Source: Amycolatopsis pretoriensis (GTDB lineage: Bacteria; Actinomycetota; Actinomycetes; Mycobacteriales; Pseudonocardiaceae). From it: a stretch of DNA of 64,000 nucleotides. Positions 62,352-64,000 of the stretch are shown here, one piece after another. Each line of letters opens with the position of its first letter. Position 1 is the stretch's first letter. The stretch covers positions 49,284 to 113,283 of the forward strand of contig NZ_FNUJ01000019.1 of NCBI RefSeq assembly GCF_900107925.1, written 5' to 3'. The translations under genes and the position numbers were made by a program. The notes beneath the pieces are model-generated. The model had not been told where the DNA came from and ran no database searches. It saw only the letters and a list, made by a program, of their open reading frames with translations.

Positions 62352-63220
62352 TGGCGCCGGAGGTGGTCCAGCAGGAGGGCGATGACCTCGTCGGGGGCCT
62401 CCATCGCCATCCACTGGCTCGCGCCTTCGATGATCTGGAAGCGGTACTCCGCGTCGATGTGGTGGACGGTCAGCTCGGCGGCGCTTTGGCCGAGGTAGGG
62501 GTCCTCGCTGCCCCAGAGGTAGAGCGTCGGCACGGTGATGCGGCCCGCCGGGACGTCGAAAACGTCGTTGGTGGCGCCGCGGTACCAATTCAGCGTCGCG
62601 GTCAGGGCACCCGGTTCGGAAAGGCGTTCGACGGTCCGTTCGATGATTTCGACCGGAATCCGGCGATTGTAGACAGCGCGTAATTGCGCGGCTTCGTCGC
62701 GTAAGAGGAATTTCTCGGCTTTGCCGACGCCCCGGCGGAAGAAGCGGATGTAGCCGAGGTCGTGGAACTGCCCGTCGTCGGTGGCGGCGGCGCGCTGCAG
62801 GGCCGACGGGTGCGGGGTGGAGAGCACGGTCAGCGACCGCAGCCGGTGCGGGTGCGCGGTGGCCAGCGCCCAGGCGACCATGCCGCCCCAGTCGCGCGCG
62901 ACCAGGTGGAACCGGTCGGCGCCCTGGCTGTCGGCGAAGGCGAGCGCGTCGCCGACGAGGTGCTCGATGGAATAGTGCTCGACGCCCTCGGGCCGCGCAT
63001 CGCGGGCGTACCCGCGCTGGTCGACGGCGAGGGCCCGGTAGCCGGCCTCACCGAGCGCGTGCAGCTGCTCGGTCCAGGATTCGGCGAATTCGGGCCAACC
63101 GTGCAGGAGCAGGACGAGTTCGCCGGAGACGGGCCCGGCGGCGAGCGCGCTGTACCGATGCCCGCCGGCTTCGACGGTCAATTCTTCCAGCGCTTCCGTC
63201 GGTGCGACGGCGAATTCCAT
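62348..63220 (-). CDS. alpha/beta hydrolase, epoxide-hydrolase-like, lacking the catalytic His
   Basis: 290 aa. Oxyanion motif HGWP (40-43), Asp nucleophile D110 in VARDWGG and acid D240 in WGSEDPYLG match epoxide hydrolases and dehalogenases. The catalytic His normally in a GHW-type motif is Gln here (Q269 in GASQWMAMEAP, codon CAG), so hydrolysis may be impaired. Start ATG 63220; the longer open frame upstream is not protein-like. Stop shared (CTAG) with the beta-helix gene. Confidence 0.85.
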   Translation of the reverse strand: MEFAVAPTEALEELTVEAGGHRYSALAAGPVSGELVLLLHGWPEFAESWTEQLHALGEAGYRALAVDQRGYARDARPEGVEHYSIEHLVGDALAFADSQGADRFHLVARDWGGMVAWALATAHPHRLRSLTVLSTPHPSALQRAAATDDGQFHDLGYIRFFRRGVGKAEKFLLRDEAAQLRAVYNRRIPVEIIERTVERLSEPGALTATLNWYRGATNDVFDVPAGRITVPTLYLWGSEDPYLGQSAAELTVHHIDAEYRFQIIEGASQWMAMEAPDEVIALLLDHLRRH

Positions 63221-63396
63221 GGCGCCCAGGCTAGATCCCGCCGGGTGGTGAGAACCATGGGAACGGGGGCACTTTTGCCACCCTTTTGCCCGGCGAGTGG
63301 TGTGGCTCACAGGATTTTCGCTCAGATGAGCGAAAATTCGGAAGAAAAGCCGAAGGAGATTCACGAACCTGGCCCGATGCGCCCCAAGGCGGTCTT

Positions 63397-63486
63397 GGGT
63401 GCGTCAGACGCACCGAAGGCCACATTGGGTGCGTGTGACACACCGAAGGCCACATTGGGTGCGTGTGACGCACCGAAGGCCACATT
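63397..63486. repeat. three tandem 30-bp repeats with internal palindromes
   Basis: Units 63397-63426, 63427-63456 and 63457-63486 each begin GGGTGCGT and end GAAGGCCACATT; a degenerate part-unit precedes at about 63377-63396. Within each unit GGTGCGT pairs with a downstream ACGCACC or ACACACC, giving short hairpins. Located just downstream (3') of a broken transposase gene. Confidence 0.85.
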
Positions 63487-63495
63487 GAGGTTTTC

Positions 63496-64000
63496 TCAGT
63501 AGCGGCCCTGGTGTTCGTGGTGGGTCTGGACGAGGGCTGCTTGGACGATCGCGCCGATGCGGTGTGGGCAGAGGCTGATGCGGTGCAGGGCTGACCAGCG
63601 GGTTTTGAGGATGGCCATGGCGCGTTCGCCGAGGGCCCGCGCGCGGGATTGCAGCAGGTTGTAAACCCGCTGCCGGGCATTGAGCAGGGGCTGAGCTGCG
63701 GTTTTCTTGGCCGGTGTGCGGATGCCGATCCCGGCTGCGTGGTAGGCCTTGTCGGCCAGGGTCGGCAGGCCTGCGGCTGCGGCGGCGGTCAACGCGCCGG
63801 TGATGCCCAGGTCGCGGGCGGCGGAGAAGGTCGTTGCGGGAGCCGGGCAGCACTGGGGAGACCCAGAGCGGGAACCCGTCTGGGGTGGCCAGGAACTGCA
63901 CGTTCCCGCCGAAGCTGCGGTGTTTGCCGGAGTACCACAGATGCACCGTGGCTCCCCGGTTCGTGCCTTTGGTTTTGATCGTGGTCGCCGCGACCCGGTC
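63496..64000 (-). pseudogene. frameshifted IS5-type (DDE_Tnp_4) transposase, cut by the window edge
   Basis: One frame carries LWYSGKHRSFGGNVQFLATPDGFPLWVSPVLPGS; after about 63826 the homology continues in another frame as SAARDLGITGAL, TLADKAYHAAG and ALGERAMAILKTRW to the stop at 63496. A single extra base (an extra A in GGAGAAGG on the plus strand) explains the shift. The start lies beyond 64000. The insertion-sequence end is not identifiable, though repeats at 63397 lie where it would be expected. Confidence 0.75.

Noticed and set aside
63397..63486. CRISPR array
   Set aside because: Units are contiguous with no spacers and contain their own inverted arms.

Overview
This is GC-rich actinomycete DNA, most likely from Amycolatopsis or a close relative in the Pseudonocardiaceae. 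The evidence is a very high GC content at third codon positions, many GTG starts and one TTG start, chains of ATGA/GTGA overlaps, twin-arginine and lipoprotein signals, and secreted hydrolases with ricin-type (CBM13) or CBM2 modules. No rRNA, tRNA or CRISPR array was seen. The window is a catabolic and regulatory accessory stretch with about 54 intact genes and two broken ones.

Layout. 0.1-6.6 kb: a hydrolase/ArsR-type pair sharing an operator, a NarL-type two-component system, a secreted tripeptidyl-peptidase-like lipoprotein and a secreted GH10 xylanase. 6.7-18.3 kb: a PaaX-type regulator divergent from a long tightly coupled operon: polar amino-acid-type ABC importer, CapA-like metallophosphatase, class III CoA-transferase, two 2-hydroxyacyl-CoA dehydratase-family subunits, a second copy of the binding protein and two secreted alpha/beta hydrolases. 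This is the most unusual locus: it resembles a phenyllactate-type (FldABC) system, but I see no activator ATPase and few of the expected cluster cysteines. 18.3-27 kb: a sugar-acid locus with a GntR/FCD regulator, two enolase-superfamily dehydratases, a Gfo/Idh/MocA oxidoreductase, a sugar binding protein, a single-chain fused permease and an RraA-like aldolase. 27.1-28.6 kb: a secreted GH62 arabinofuranosidase under a LacI-type palindrome. 28.8-35.8 kb: a broken gamma-glutamyltransferase, an amidohydrolase, an FAD amine oxidase, a PucR regulator and an MHS-family transporter.

35.8-41 kb is rich in regulators: two XRE/MmyB-type genes, an SDR, a quinone-oxidoreductase-like enzyme, and a MarR gene that shares three copies of one palindrome with that oxidoreductase. 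41.2-43.2 kb: a trypsin-like protease and a serine esterase with an 18-bp palindrome in its promoter spacer. 43.3-46.4 kb: two SDRs and an acyl-CoA carboxylase beta subunit. 46.4-56.9 kb: a DHFR-like enzyme, GH92 mannosidase, enoyl-CoA hydratase, a small HELLH zincin-like ORF coupled to an amidohydrolase, MarR, a GH2 enzyme and a two-repeat secreted protein. 57.2-62.4 kb: acyl-CoA ligase, phosphotriesterase-family enzyme, TetR and a beta-helix membrane protein. 62.3-64 kb: an alpha/beta hydrolase lacking its catalytic His, three 30-bp tandem repeats and a frameshifted transposase running off the edge.

The genes form two functional groups. Secreted GH10, GH62, GH92 and GH2 enzymes plus the sugar-acid importer and dehydratases would attack plant and fungal polysaccharides. 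CoA-based modules (CoA transfer/dehydration; SDR-carboxylase; ligase-lactonase-hydratase) would process organic acids. Similar palindromes upstream of the SDR, hydratase and ligase genes suggest one TetR regulon, and a shared motif links the xylanase and GH2 promoters. Five convergent gene pairs end with stop codons sharing the same four bases.
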